DNA of 64,000 bases from Eleginops maclovinus (lineage: Eukaryota; Chordata; Actinopteri; Perciformes; Eleginopidae). Below the pieces are notes generated by a model. That model was not told the origin of the DNA. It made no database searches and saw nothing but the letters and a program-made list of their open reading frames with translations. The translations under genes were made by a program, and so were the position numbers. Below, piece after piece: positions 14,626 through 24,960 of the stretch (position 1 is the stretch's first letter; the number at the start of each line of letters is the position of its first letter). Location of the stretch: positions 22,539,637 through 22,603,636 of the forward strand of contig NC_086352.1 in the NCBI RefSeq assembly GCF_036324505.1, in the 5' to 3' direction.

Positions 14626-14751
14626 GTAAGCCAATTCTCTGACACATATTCAGAAGAATTAACAACAAGTTTAATTTCATTATTAAAACACTAATTTGAC
14701 CTACACATCAGCTAAAATTGCACGTATGTGTATGTCCTTCTGCTGCCACAG

Positions 14752-14796
14752 GAGAGGCCAGGCAGAGAAGCAGATGTTCAGACGATCCAAAGAAAG
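14752..14796 (+). CDS. nhs: nhs small exon, member 3 of a repeated exon set
   Basis: 45 nt, phase 0/0, between GCCACAG and GTAAGA. It encodes ERPGREADVQTIQRK, the duplicate of the preceding exon. The splice sites of this copy are the strongest of the three by eye. A predicted charged 15-residue insert follows the RRQQRSRLARA basic stretch. Confidence 0.78.
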
Positions 14797-15030
14797 GTAA
14801 GAAAGATGTTTAAATGGTAAACTATCAGACTTCTACTGCACTAAATAGTAACTCAGTTTCCTTAGAAAGAAAAACTTGGAAACCAATGGAACAATAATGT
14901 ACATTGTCTTACTCTGCATGCTTCACCTTTTGATATTCTTTAAGTCTTCTGTTTCAATTTGTTATTTTTTGGATTACTAAGTCATGTCCTCTGTTCCTTT
15001 GTTTTTCTTTTGTCTTTTTTCTGTTAATAG

Positions 15031-15093
15031 TTTGCATGCTTTTACTCACTTCACCCTATTGAAGGTTGCATCTTCATTCCATGGAATAGAAAG
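15031..15093 (+). CDS. nhs: nhs exon: GCIFIPWNRK block
   Basis: 63 nt, phase 0/0. The acceptor TTAATAG follows an excellent pyrimidine tract and the donor is GTATCA. It encodes FACFYSLHPIEGCIFIPWNRK in two parts: FACFYSLHPIEG then CIFIPWNRK. The human counterpart as I recall it contains FNSTRSPSPTECCHMTPWSRK, with the C..PW.RK core conserved, which supports a real exon despite its short length. Confidence 0.82.
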
Positions 15094-15280
15094 GTATCAA
15101 GCATTTGATGTTTTGTATCCCTTTTTCTCTATAATCAAATGTTGATGATCTTGATAGCTTGACCCTGCACCCTGCATCCTTTTAGTATGTCCAATTAAGT
15201 AAATTATGTATTAAAGCTGTAACACTATATCAGCACCTACCATGTATAAAATGTTGCTGCCATCAATCTGTTCCTTCCAG

Positions 15281-15473
15281 GCTACCTCGACAGGGGAAGG
15301 TGAATGTGGTGAGGTCCTAGTAGGCCACAGAGCCAAGGCATCAGCCCCCAATGCGCCCTTGACCAAGGATAAACAGACAAACTGGTCCAAGGAAAATCTC
15401 CCGCCATCAGATCAGATGTCGGCAACTGATTCTCACTCCATCTCCTCCTGCATTATCCCCATTAATGTAACTG
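15281..15473 (+). CDS. nhs: nhs exon: DKQTNWSK / SSCIIPINVTG block
   Basis: 193 nt, enters in phase 0 after TTCCTTCCAG and leaves in phase 1 at GTAAGA. The motifs KDKQTNWSKE and SISSCIIPINVTG are near-identical to human NHS (LDKQTNWSK and ISSCIIPINVTG), making this one of the firmest exon calls. Confidence 0.95.
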
Positions 15474-15704
15474 GTAAGAAAAAAAAGCATATAGGAAAAT
15501 TAAGAAAGAGCAAGGTTGACCCTAGTAAGGATCAATCTGGATTTGTTTTGTTATTGAGACAAAAGCGCAAACAATTGACCAAACGGCTACTTTTCCCAAA
15601 TCAGGAATCAAACCCAGACTGCCTGCATGAAAACCAGGATTCTAATTGAATACGTTAAACTTAAGCTTTTTATATGGCTTATGGCTTCTATGTTGTTATT
15701 GCAG

Positions 15705-15836
15705 GAGTTGGGTTTGACAGGGAAGCAAGTGCTCGTTGCTCTCTAGTCCATTCCCAGTCGGTTCTTCAGAGGAGAAGGAAGCTGAGGAGGAGGAAGACTA
15801 TCACAGGAATACCCAAAAGAGTACAACAAGACATGG
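15705..15836 (+). CDS. nhs: nhs exon: VGFDREAS / [10 protein letters not shown] block
   Basis: 132 nt, phase 1/1, after TTATTGCAG and before GTATGT. It encodes [20 protein letters not shown], then [20 protein letters not shown] and QQDM. The basic KLRRRK cluster is conserved in NHS and resembles a nuclear localisation signal. Confidence 0.95.
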
Positions 15837-16347
15837 GTATGTTATAGAGTACACCTGGAAAATTTAGAGTTACAGTATATACTGTATTGGTCTTAATCTT
15901 GTAGTTTTGGCAAATTGCTATTGGTTTCATTAATATTTTTCCAATTGAATTGCTGAGATCTGGGAATGAAGTGACCTTGCTAATACAGCCATGAGTTCAT
16001 GAGGGCAAGTTTAATGAGCAGCAACAATCACATGCAAACTAAAATACTAGGCAGTCTATTTTGAATCTGTTACCCAAACTGTACAAGCTACTTCCTGGTT
16101 CAGCTTTGTCCTTTTTACCTGTAATTTCGCAAGCATGCAGTTTCATAATGCAACGGACAATTGTCATGTTCATCTTTGTTTTTGCATCAAAATAATATGG
16201 TTTCAAGAACATTGTTTAGCTGTGGATGTGTTCACAATCTGATCATGATCATGCAAGGTCCCAATTCTCAGCAAAAAAGCTTGTGTGTTAAATGTTAACA
16301 TAAATTGTAGGACTAACATTTAACATGGTTTATTCGTTTGATTTCAG

Positions 16348-16500
16348 ATTCAGATGAATCGCCTGTAGCAAGAGAGCGCACAGTGATTGTCCATGCCAAC
16401 TCGCACCATCTCTCTCTCTGTGAGGAAGACCTTTTAATCAGTGGTCACCTCCATCACACTCGTGACTCCGGCTGCCAGACAGATGATTTCCTTATAGCAT
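16348..16500 (+). CDS. nhs: nhs exon: [16 protein letters not shown] block
   Basis: 153 nt, phase 1/1, after TTTCAG and before GTAAGT. It encodes [20 protein letters not shown] and ends [10 protein letters not shown], matching human [18 protein letters not shown] and ECQTEDILIA. The spacing between these anchors differs a little from the human protein. Confidence 0.94.
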
Positions 16501-17182
16501 GTAAGTAATTGGTTCTGGTCCCATACGTGTTCTTTTGACTAGGGCTAGAAGTTTGTTTAAGTATTTCCACCTACAAATTAAATTACAAAATATTTGACTG
16601 TAAACTATCACAAACACTTCAAGCTACAACTTTTGTTCTACTTGATACAAAATGAAAACTTTCCTAGTACTCCTTTTCCGGGACTAATCTTGTTTCAGCT
16701 CCTACAGTCTAAATGGTCGAAATGGGAAACATTAAAAAGGGAACTTTCTTTTAGTGTCTGGTCTTAATTATCTGATGGTGTGTCAATCAGCAGTTACGTT
16801 TGTCAGTATTAAACTCAGTTACTCGTTACCGTGTCATACTGAACTGTAGCCTATGGCCTACATTTTTTAACTTTATCAATGGCAAGGCTTTCCCAGTGCT
16901 GGTTGGCTACAACACTGTTTCCATATTTATATTGATTACCTATGCAGTATGTTCATGATTCACTTTTTATGTTGAAGCTTCTTTATTCAGCAACAGATTT
17001 ATGCCTATACATTTGAAATTTAGGATGAATATTCCTCTATTTTGTCATATCCCGTTTTTTTTTTTATATTGTGCAGCCCTACATGACACTGGAATTCAAA
17101 AACTATTAATGCATGTGGCCGACATCCAATTCAATAATATTTCCAAGAAATAAAAATCCCTCATCTGTCTTACCATCCTTAG

Positions 17183-20100
17183 GTACAGCTGCTCCCTCCA
17201 GGAGGCGCATCAGAGCCCAACGTGGCCATCAGGGAATCCCTGCCTCTCTCTCCCATTCAACAGGCAACATTTCTTCCCTGGGTGACCAGTCAGATTCCAC
17301 ATACACCAATGCTGCAGGCCACGGTGGACGCTTGCGCTCTCGTAGCCTTCCTCGAGAGGGTGGACGTCTGATGGACAGTGATGATGATGATGATGACAAT
17401 TATGATGATGATGACGAAGATGAGGACTTGTCACCATACGAAGCAGATGACTTTATTCCTTCGGGCCCTAGTCCAAGAATGAAGATGATGATGATGAAGG
17501 ATGAAGAAGAGAGCACCGATGACCAGGCAGCTCCCGAGCCACTGCAACTTGGAAGCCTAAAACGGTTGCAGCGGTCTGGGGAGAGAGACAGAGGGGGTGG
17601 AGGAGGAGGGAGCCCAGAGCACAGTTGGATGGAGAGGGGCCGTTCTCGCTTGCCACGCAAGGCTGATATGGGCAGCTGCGAGATCTCATCAAGTTCAGAT
17701 ACTTTCAGTAGCCCTATTCACTCTGTGTCTACAACAGGAGTGCTAGGCAGCCATGTGGACCACAAGGAGGACCACCAATCATCGAGTGGGAACTGGAGTG
17801 GTTCCAGTTCCACCTGCCCCTCTCAGACATCTGAAACTATCCCCCCGCCTTCTTCTCCACCACTGACAGGCTCATCCCACTGCGACTCAGAGCTGTCACT
17901 CAACACTGTGCCCAATGCCATTGATGAGGGTTTCTCCCTGGATCCCTCTTACCACTCAGACCTCAGACCCCAGGGCCAGGGCCACAGGTCCAGTTCATTC
18001 ACATCCTCAGCCACAGACCAGATGGACGATGCAGGGGTCAGTACAGCCAGTGAGGGGGAGTGGACATACCCACAAGATCAAGACCAAACTGATCCGGATC
18101 AAGACCCAGACCAAACCCAAAATCTTAGCCATGGGTTAGCCCAGGAGTACAGCTCTAAACAAGGTCTACAAGACCAACCCTGTTTTGGTGGCACTAAGAC
18201 TTGCAACACAGAAAAGGGTTCTGGCTCTGATTACCCATCTGATACAGAGAATTTCTACTCCTCCTCTGTGCATTTTGGGTGTAATCAAAGTTACAGAGGA
18301 TACATGTACAACTATGCAGACCCAGGGCCTGATTGTGGTCAATCCAACACTGTGGCAGCAGCACTGTCCCATGGAGTTTACCCCCATCCCTCAGCAGACT
18401 TCAGAGCAGGGACAATGACGCTTGGAAGGACTTGTCGTCCACTGAGGAAACCAAAAGTCAAACCTCCACCACCCAAACGGACAACCTCGCTGAAAGATAC
18501 ATTTAGTGGTGTGGATGTTGGAACAGACACACAGGCAGATCAGGATCAACCAAAGGCGGTTAGTGAAGAGCTTACCTTGTCTTCCACAGAGATGAAGCTG
18601 GAACTCGAGCTAGAGATTGGAGGTGCTCCAGAACCATTACAAACATCCTGTCTAGTGGCAGAGCCTCTGGGAACTTGGGGAAGGGGACTGGGTGAAACTG
18701 TGGACATAGTAGAGCCCATGTCCTTCAGCTCTGCAGATACACATTCATTTAAGAATGAAGGTGCTGTGCAATCTGACTATGCAGACCTGTGGCTTCACAA
18801 CAACGAGCTGAAGTCTAACAATGGTGAGTACGCATCCATGTCTAACTCAAGCACAGCCACAGGTACTACTGTGATGGATTGTATGAAGTCACCAGACAGC
18901 TCTTCCTCCTCTACAGAAACTCAAACCCAGACCCTTGCCCAGGCTTCAGAGACCAGGGCAATAAGTCCACCTCTCCCACCTGGGTCACCTGAAAAGCTGG
19001 CTGGCCTTGCCTCCCCATCAAGTGGCTACTCCAGCCAATCAGAGACTCCAACATCAACATTGCCCTCATCTTCGGCAGCGTTCTTCCCAGGACCACTGTC
19101 TCCCTCAACTGGCAAAAGAAAGCCCAAAGTGCCCGAGAGAAAGTCGTCTCTCTCTTCCCTGCAGCACTTCCCCAGAGATGGAGCTTCCATTTCCTCTGGC
19201 TATAAGAGAGATCCAGACTTCCCACCTCCACCCTCTCAACTTGATCTCAATGTTCTCCATGGTGGTTATGTCAGACATACGTTATCTCACCGAACACACC
19301 ACATGCACACGCTTCATCACAGTAAACATAGAGTCGCAAATGTTTTATCCACTGGAACAAAGGTGTTGGCCCCTGAGGCATCAAATGCCAACCCACCGCC
19401 CAGTTCAAATTCTGCTCTAACAATTCCACGCTCTAATCTATTGGTGATAACTCCATCTGCTCTTCGCTCAGTACAGCTGCATTCTATTAGCCAATCAACA
19501 GATCATTCTGCCACTACAGACCAGGAAACAGCAAGCGGAGCCGAGACGGCTACAAGACCCAAATGTCCTCCTAGTGTTTCTACCCTGGCTCCCCCTCCTA
19601 TTAACACAAGGCCCCTTCCTCCTCGCAGACCACCTCCCAGACCCCCAGCTCATGACCACACCTCTTCCCCTGAACACTTGCAGCCACCTCTCCCTGGTCG
19701 CCACCCTGATGGGCCTCCATCCTATGAGAGCCTGCTACTCAGACAGGACCGCTATGGACCTGGAACGTTCTGGGCTATGACCGCCTTCAGAACCCGGGGG
19801 GACCCATCATCAGAACATCCAGAGGACAGCTCACCTTTGCATAGGCCTGTGCCACGTGCTCCACACCCTTCACCAGTGGATCTACACACACATATCCACT
19901 CACACACCGAGTTCAGAGGGCTCACACACTCAGCTCATGGACATCCAGAGTTTAGGGTTTTGGGCGAGCGCTCATTTTCCCAGGATGATGATGATGATGA
20001 AGACGATGAGGAAGAAGAGGAAGAGCAGGTCAAAGAGCCGCTGAGAGCTGCATGTTCCAGAGGAGGAATGCGATCGGTCCACCTTCCACCCCCAGCATAT

Positions 20101-20341
20101 GAATTTGCTGGGGTTTCCCACTCAGACTCAGGGCCCTGGGCCAGTCCAGTCAAAGTGCCTGGTACCTCAATGGAGACATCGCATCCTTACCTAATCAGCG
20201 ATGCAAGAAGAGGAAGATTTGAAGAGCAGGAAGAAGATGAGGAACTGACATCAGGTGCTACCAGAAGTGCCCATCAGCTGCAGCCACAAGAGAGCAAAGA
20301 TGACTCCACCACTCCTGACACTGAGGATTACTTCAGTAAAG
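17183..20341 (+). CDS. nhs: nhs large central exon (about 1053 codons)
   Basis: 3159 nt, phase 1/1. It holds the disordered Ser/Pro-rich body of the protein. Conserved NHS anchors in order are APSRRRIRAQRG, SLSHSTGNISSL, RSRSLPREG, the DTFSSPIHSVSTTGVLGSH region, HQSSSGNWSGSSSTCPSQTS, GSSHCDSELSLNT, SNSSTATGTTVMDC, EKLAGLASPSSGYSSQSETP and KRKPKVPERKSSL. Features not in my recollection of human NHS are two acidic tracts (17374-17427 and 19981-20028), a Gln/Asp-rich QDQDQTDPDQDPDQTQ segment, and a polyproline region (19590-19700) followed by two PPxY motifs (PPSY at 19714, PPAY at 20089). The acceptor is TCCTTAG|GTACAG|CT: a second AG six bases downstream would remove two codons in frame. The donor is GTGAGC. 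This single exon is typical of the NHS family and supplies most of the protein. Confidence 0.96.
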
Positions 20342-20567
20342 GTGAGCTAAATTTGTCTGTCAGAATTATTACTGTAGTGCAAAGATAAAAACATGCCACT
20401 GTTTATTTACGTTGCAAAGAGCCAACAGCTGCTACAATAGCTGGTCAATTGCGCAGTAGCCTCTACTAATGAACAGATAGAGGGAATATAGGATGATTAT
20501 TTCCCCTATTGTATACATAATGATCAGACAACCAGATGACATGTGATAGGGATGTTTTATTCTGCAG

Positions 20568-20691
20568 ATTCCACGCCAAGTGATAATTCGCTCTCCCCTC
20601 TGATGGATGACACCAAAGTGGATGATGACATTATTCTCACATCACCCAACAAGACACGTACAACTGAGGACCTGTTTGCCATGATACACAG
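20568..20691 (+). CDS. nhs: nhs penultimate exon: SPNKTRTTEDLFAMIHR
   Basis: 124 nt, enters in phase 1 after TTCTGCAG and leaves in phase 2 at GTGCTG. It ends TSPNKTRTTEDLFAMIHR, matching human SPNKPRTTEDLFAVIHR; this TTEDLF(A)xIHR block is an NHS family signature. Confidence 0.96.
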
Positions 20692-20847
20692 GTGCTGAAA
20701 ATGTTGCATTGCTGTCAACGTATTCAAATCCCTGTCTACATTGTCAATGTACTGCATGAACTATATATTTGCCATGTAAATTTAACGAACTCTGTTCATC
20801 CAATGCCTAAATCGTAATAAGGACTGTCCTGTCATTTATTCATACAG

Positions 20848-21475
20848 ATCCAAGAGAAAGGTCCTGGGCCGTAAAGATTCAGGAGACCTGAACGTGAAAT
20901 CTCGTCTCTGCCCTGCAGCACCAGTAACGCCTGCCTCCACTGTCATTATCCCGCCAGCCCCTCCTCTCAACATACCAGCCACCTTAGCCATTGCTGCCGG
21001 GGCACAACGAGCCCCTGTGCCAATCTATCGCAGCGCCAAGAAATCCAGCACGTCAAACGAGGAGTTTAAACTCCTGTTGTTAAAGAAAGGTAGCAGGTCT
21101 GATTCAAGCTATCGCATGTCAGCCACCGAGATTCTAAAAAGCCCTATCACACCTAAAATGCCAGGAGACCCCCTCCAGGAAGGGGCCATTAGACAGGCTG
21201 AAGAGTTACCCTATACACTCCAAGAGCCCCACCTTTCTGGCCTGGACCCAATCCAGATACCAGGACTTTTTCCTAGGGCCAACTCTGAGAGTTTCAGCCA
21301 CAAAACCCTGCCTATGTCAGCTGCATCTCGACAGGGACGTTCTCGGATCCCCCCTGTAGCCAACAGCAGTCGCTACAGTACACGCAGCCGCCTCTATACG
21401 GCCCCCATGCAAGCCATTTCTGAAGGGGAGACAGAAAACTCAGACGGGAGCCCCCATGATGACAGATCATCCTAA
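20848..21475 (+). CDS. nhs: nhs terminal coding exon
   Basis: 628 nt including the TAA stop. It opens [19 protein letters not shown] and carries the conserved C-terminal core [36 protein letters not shown], and the tail [20 protein letters not shown] ending [12 protein letters not shown]. Human NHS ends [12 protein letters not shown], so this protein stops four residues earlier. With the candidate first exon, the predicted product is about 1643 residues, close to but slightly longer than human NHS. Teleosts may carry two nhs copies; which one this is cannot be told from the window. Confidence 0.97.
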
Positions 21476-23513
21476 AAAGCCCTGATGAGAGATGTCCTTT
21501 GTTGTTAGCTGTGTCGTACATTTCAAATGGCCCGTTCTACTTTTCTAATCTTGGATCATGTATGATCACGGAGAAAATTGTAATACTTCCAACACACAAA
21601 ATATGACTGTTGCTTAATTGAATGCAGTTTTGGATCGACTATTCTATTTAAGGGTGTCAGACAGAGTGTTGTGAGAAACTGAATCATAAAAGGGATGATT
21701 ATGAAAACTTTGAGGTTATACCTAAATACTGTATTATCAAAAGAATAGCTCCCTTATAGTTAAAGGAGCCAGACATAAGACCTATTTTGATTGAATTGTC
21801 TTTTTTAAAACAAAATAAATTTAAAAAACAGTCCCAAATGTTTGGTAAATTATGATAAGAAAATACATTTTGCATACGGACAACGTGCGTGTGCATGAAC
21901 GAGCACATGCAGTGTCCACTGATATTTCTACTTCTTGTGTTTTGAATGGCGTGGGTGTGTGTATGTGTGTCTCTGAGGAACTGCTTTCTTACTAAAATTT
22001 TAAATTCTTAGAAAATGTAATATTCTTTAAACTTTTGGTGCCCAAAGCATTGGCCAGACTTCCCAGAGCCCATCATCAATATTCCTGCCAACAAGCAAGG
22101 GTTGTTTCCTTGTGGAAGTTACTAACAACACAGCACCAATTTATCTACTATATTTCCATCTGAAGACCTGGCATAGAGAGTATATCACACAGAGCCAATC
22201 ATATATTTCTTCACATTAATTATATCCAAAAAGACTACATGATGCATGTATTTTTGTAAAACTGTGCTTCAGAACATGATGATAAAGTTTCACCATGTTG
22301 CATGACCCTATATGGAACATCCCCTGGATCCCGGTTTCTGTCAACATTTTTTGTGGTTCCTTTGTATTATAAGAATAATAATCTTTCACTGTGAAAGGTT
22401 TAAATGACATTTGTATTACATTGCCAGTGATCTTAATTGATTTGTCATTTGAGTGTCAATAAGAAGGAGCAAGGGCTTATGCCTAGATGGGGCCCATATG
22501 TCAAAGATACAGGCTAATTTTGGACAATCGCACAGTGGCCTTTCTCTACTAGAGGTGGTTGTGAGCAGGACATTTATACGTCCCTGCACATTTAAATGGA
22601 CTTGTTCCATGTTCCACCACAAAATCAATCACATACTAACTTAAACCCAACCTTGACATCTAGTATGTTTAGACTGATTAATGCTTTCCACCTGCTGGCC
22701 AGTCTTGCTGTGCAGACCTGAAGTTGAAAGGGTGCATTTCAAAGCAGTATTAAAGATACCATTGAGTGCAGACGGTGAAAATGCTTTAGAAGGTCCTCAA
22801 TCGGTTTGACTAGAGGTTATATTGGAAAGCTTTCCAAGAACCAACCTCACTTTTGCACTTCACGATTCTTCAAGAATATTCCTTGAAAAAATAAATTATA
22901 TCTTATAATTAAATTGCATATGTATATTTCTACTGAATATAAAAAGTCATATCTATATAAAACAACAAGCTGAAATTTTATAGGGAAACAACCTGAGTGT
23001 AGCATAGAAGAACAGGTTTTACTGACAACATCTCACATGAGTACTAAAAATGTACACTGTTCTCCTCTCCTTGTTGCCTCTCTTTCATTTGCACTGACCC
23101 AGTAGCATTAGACAGGTGAAAGCTCAACCCAGTGGCTGGTGTACACCATTTTGTCTTATCCTCATATCACAAAATCTGAAAGAGAGGAGACAAGAGGAGG
23201 AAAGGACTACATATCACCAATAGTAAAGCAATGCATCCATTGGATTGTTGCATACTTTTTCCATCCAACACCTGGGTTACAGTATTAAATCACTCTCATC
23301 CTTCAAATAAATGTTAAACTAAAGTGTCCACAGAGTCCACAGTGTGTTATAGAAGCAAACTATCATCAATCTAAACGTTGAACTCTCACCTGCTTATCAC
23401 ATTAAACACAACACATAAACAGCTTACATTGAAAGACCATACTTCAGTAGAAACCATTCACTGTATTCTGTGAATACCTCAGCAAGCATATTACTGTTTT
23501 ATTGTAAATGCTA

Positions 23514-23514
23514 C

Positions 23515-23576
<62 letters not shown>
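23514..23576 (+). repeat. (GATA)n microsatellite in nhs 3'UTR
   Basis: About fifteen GATA units; it would be transcribed if the 3'UTR extends to the distal poly(A) signals. Confidence 0.95.
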
Positions 23577-23577
<1 letters not shown>

Positions 23578-24922
23578 CAGACAACAAAACCACAATTGTT
23601 TGATACTCAGCGAATTTGAATTGCAGAACTGACACTGTGTAAGATGAAGAGGGTAAAAAGCTGTGAAATGAGTATTAGAATTTTACATTCATCATACCCG
23701 TATTGCTGAAGCGCACTTGTTTTGTTCATTGTTTTATTTGTTGTGTTTTCTATCGCATGCAATAAGCAAAGAAAAAAAAAGAAGAAGAAAAGAAAAGGAC
23801 ACCACCATATCATTATTTTTATCTGAGGGATGTCTCCATACCACAAGAAAAGATTTTGTATTTTCTGTTCAAATGTTCAAGTTCAATAGTGTGTTCTATA
23901 GATGTACAAACTGTCTGGCTAATTCTGTTCTGTATAGTCGTGATCACAAACAGGGGTTTATCTTGTACTGTATATCTACTCACTGGACAATCATACGTAT
24001 AAGAGACTGTAAAGAAAATGATATAGAATCTGTCGGGATGGAGAATTTAAACACTTTTGGTGCTGTGTCCTAAACTTGCTGGAGCTGTGAAGTTTGGAGT
24101 GACACAAATATTTTCCAACGGAAAACTGCTGATCCAGTTTTAAATTGCATATCTTGAAAAGATGCTTTGGATGAAAAATGTACTAAATAAAAAAACAAGG
24201 AAAATATCTATTATGAGATCCAAAAAGTAGTCTGATCTAATCAGAAAGTCATTATTGTTTTAGTTTTGACTCATAGCTGAATTATTTGATTACCACAAAA
24301 CTTTATTACTGAATAATTCAAATAAACACATCAGTTAGGTTTACTCAGTATTAAATGAAAAATGCAATGTGACTGTGAAATGCTATTTAAAATTTGTAAA
24401 CAATACTCAAACTAATTTTACAATTTGTTTATGTGATTTTCCGTACTGTACTGATTATATAGAGGTATTTTAAGACAGTTTTCTTTATATGAAAAGCAGT
24501 GAAAAGAAGATTGAACTGTGAGGTTGCCATGCAGACTCTCGTTAACTCGCCGTCTCAAACCTCAGTCCTCAATAGTTTGAGAACAAAACAAGAATCTATG
24601 ATTTGACAGGATTCTTGGTTTCAACTTGTTTTCAAATGTCTGCACGCAACTTTGCCCTAAAGACAAGTTTGACAGAAAGCACTGGGCCTTTTTTGTCAAA
24701 GGTGTACAGTATGGAATAACACTAAACAGGCTCTAAAATATGTGACAGAGAACTGAAAATAACACAGATGTTGTGAAGACACAGTGTAACTATCTATTTA
24801 AAAGAGGCTCCATGTTTAAAACTAGCTAGGACTTAACAGATTTGAATCACTTTTGTATTTTTGTATAAACCTGTAAATACGTTTTTAAAGAAAAAAAATG
24901 TTTCAAATTCTTTCTTTTGTAA

Positions 24923-24944
24923 AATAAATCAATAAAACAATAAA
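24923..24944 (+). terminator. nhs: Triple AATAAA polyadenylation cluster of nhs
   Basis: AATAAA at 24923-24928, 24931-24936 and 24939-24944, followed by a T-rich stretch (GGTTTTTTTC), the usual arrangement of signal plus downstream U-rich element. Confidence 0.6.
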
Positions 24945-24960
24945 AAGAAAAAAGGTTTTT

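Larger units (their letters stand above)
21476..24960 (+). other. nhs: nhs 3' untranslated region
   Basis: AT-rich, no coding potential, ending with three overlapping-range AATAAA hexamers at 24923, 24931 and 24939. It contains the GATA microsatellite at 23514-23576. A 3'UTR of about 3.5 kb is plausible for this gene. The exact cleavage site is not visible. Confidence 0.65.

Noticed and set aside
15242..15280. ATG at 15242 as a start for the DKQTNWSK exon
   Set aside because: Lies in the polypyrimidine/acceptor region before 15281; upstream exons supply the N terminus.
17113..17182. ATG at 17113 as start of the large nhs exon
   Set aside because: The 23 codons before the acceptor at 17182 do not match the family and sit in the intron.
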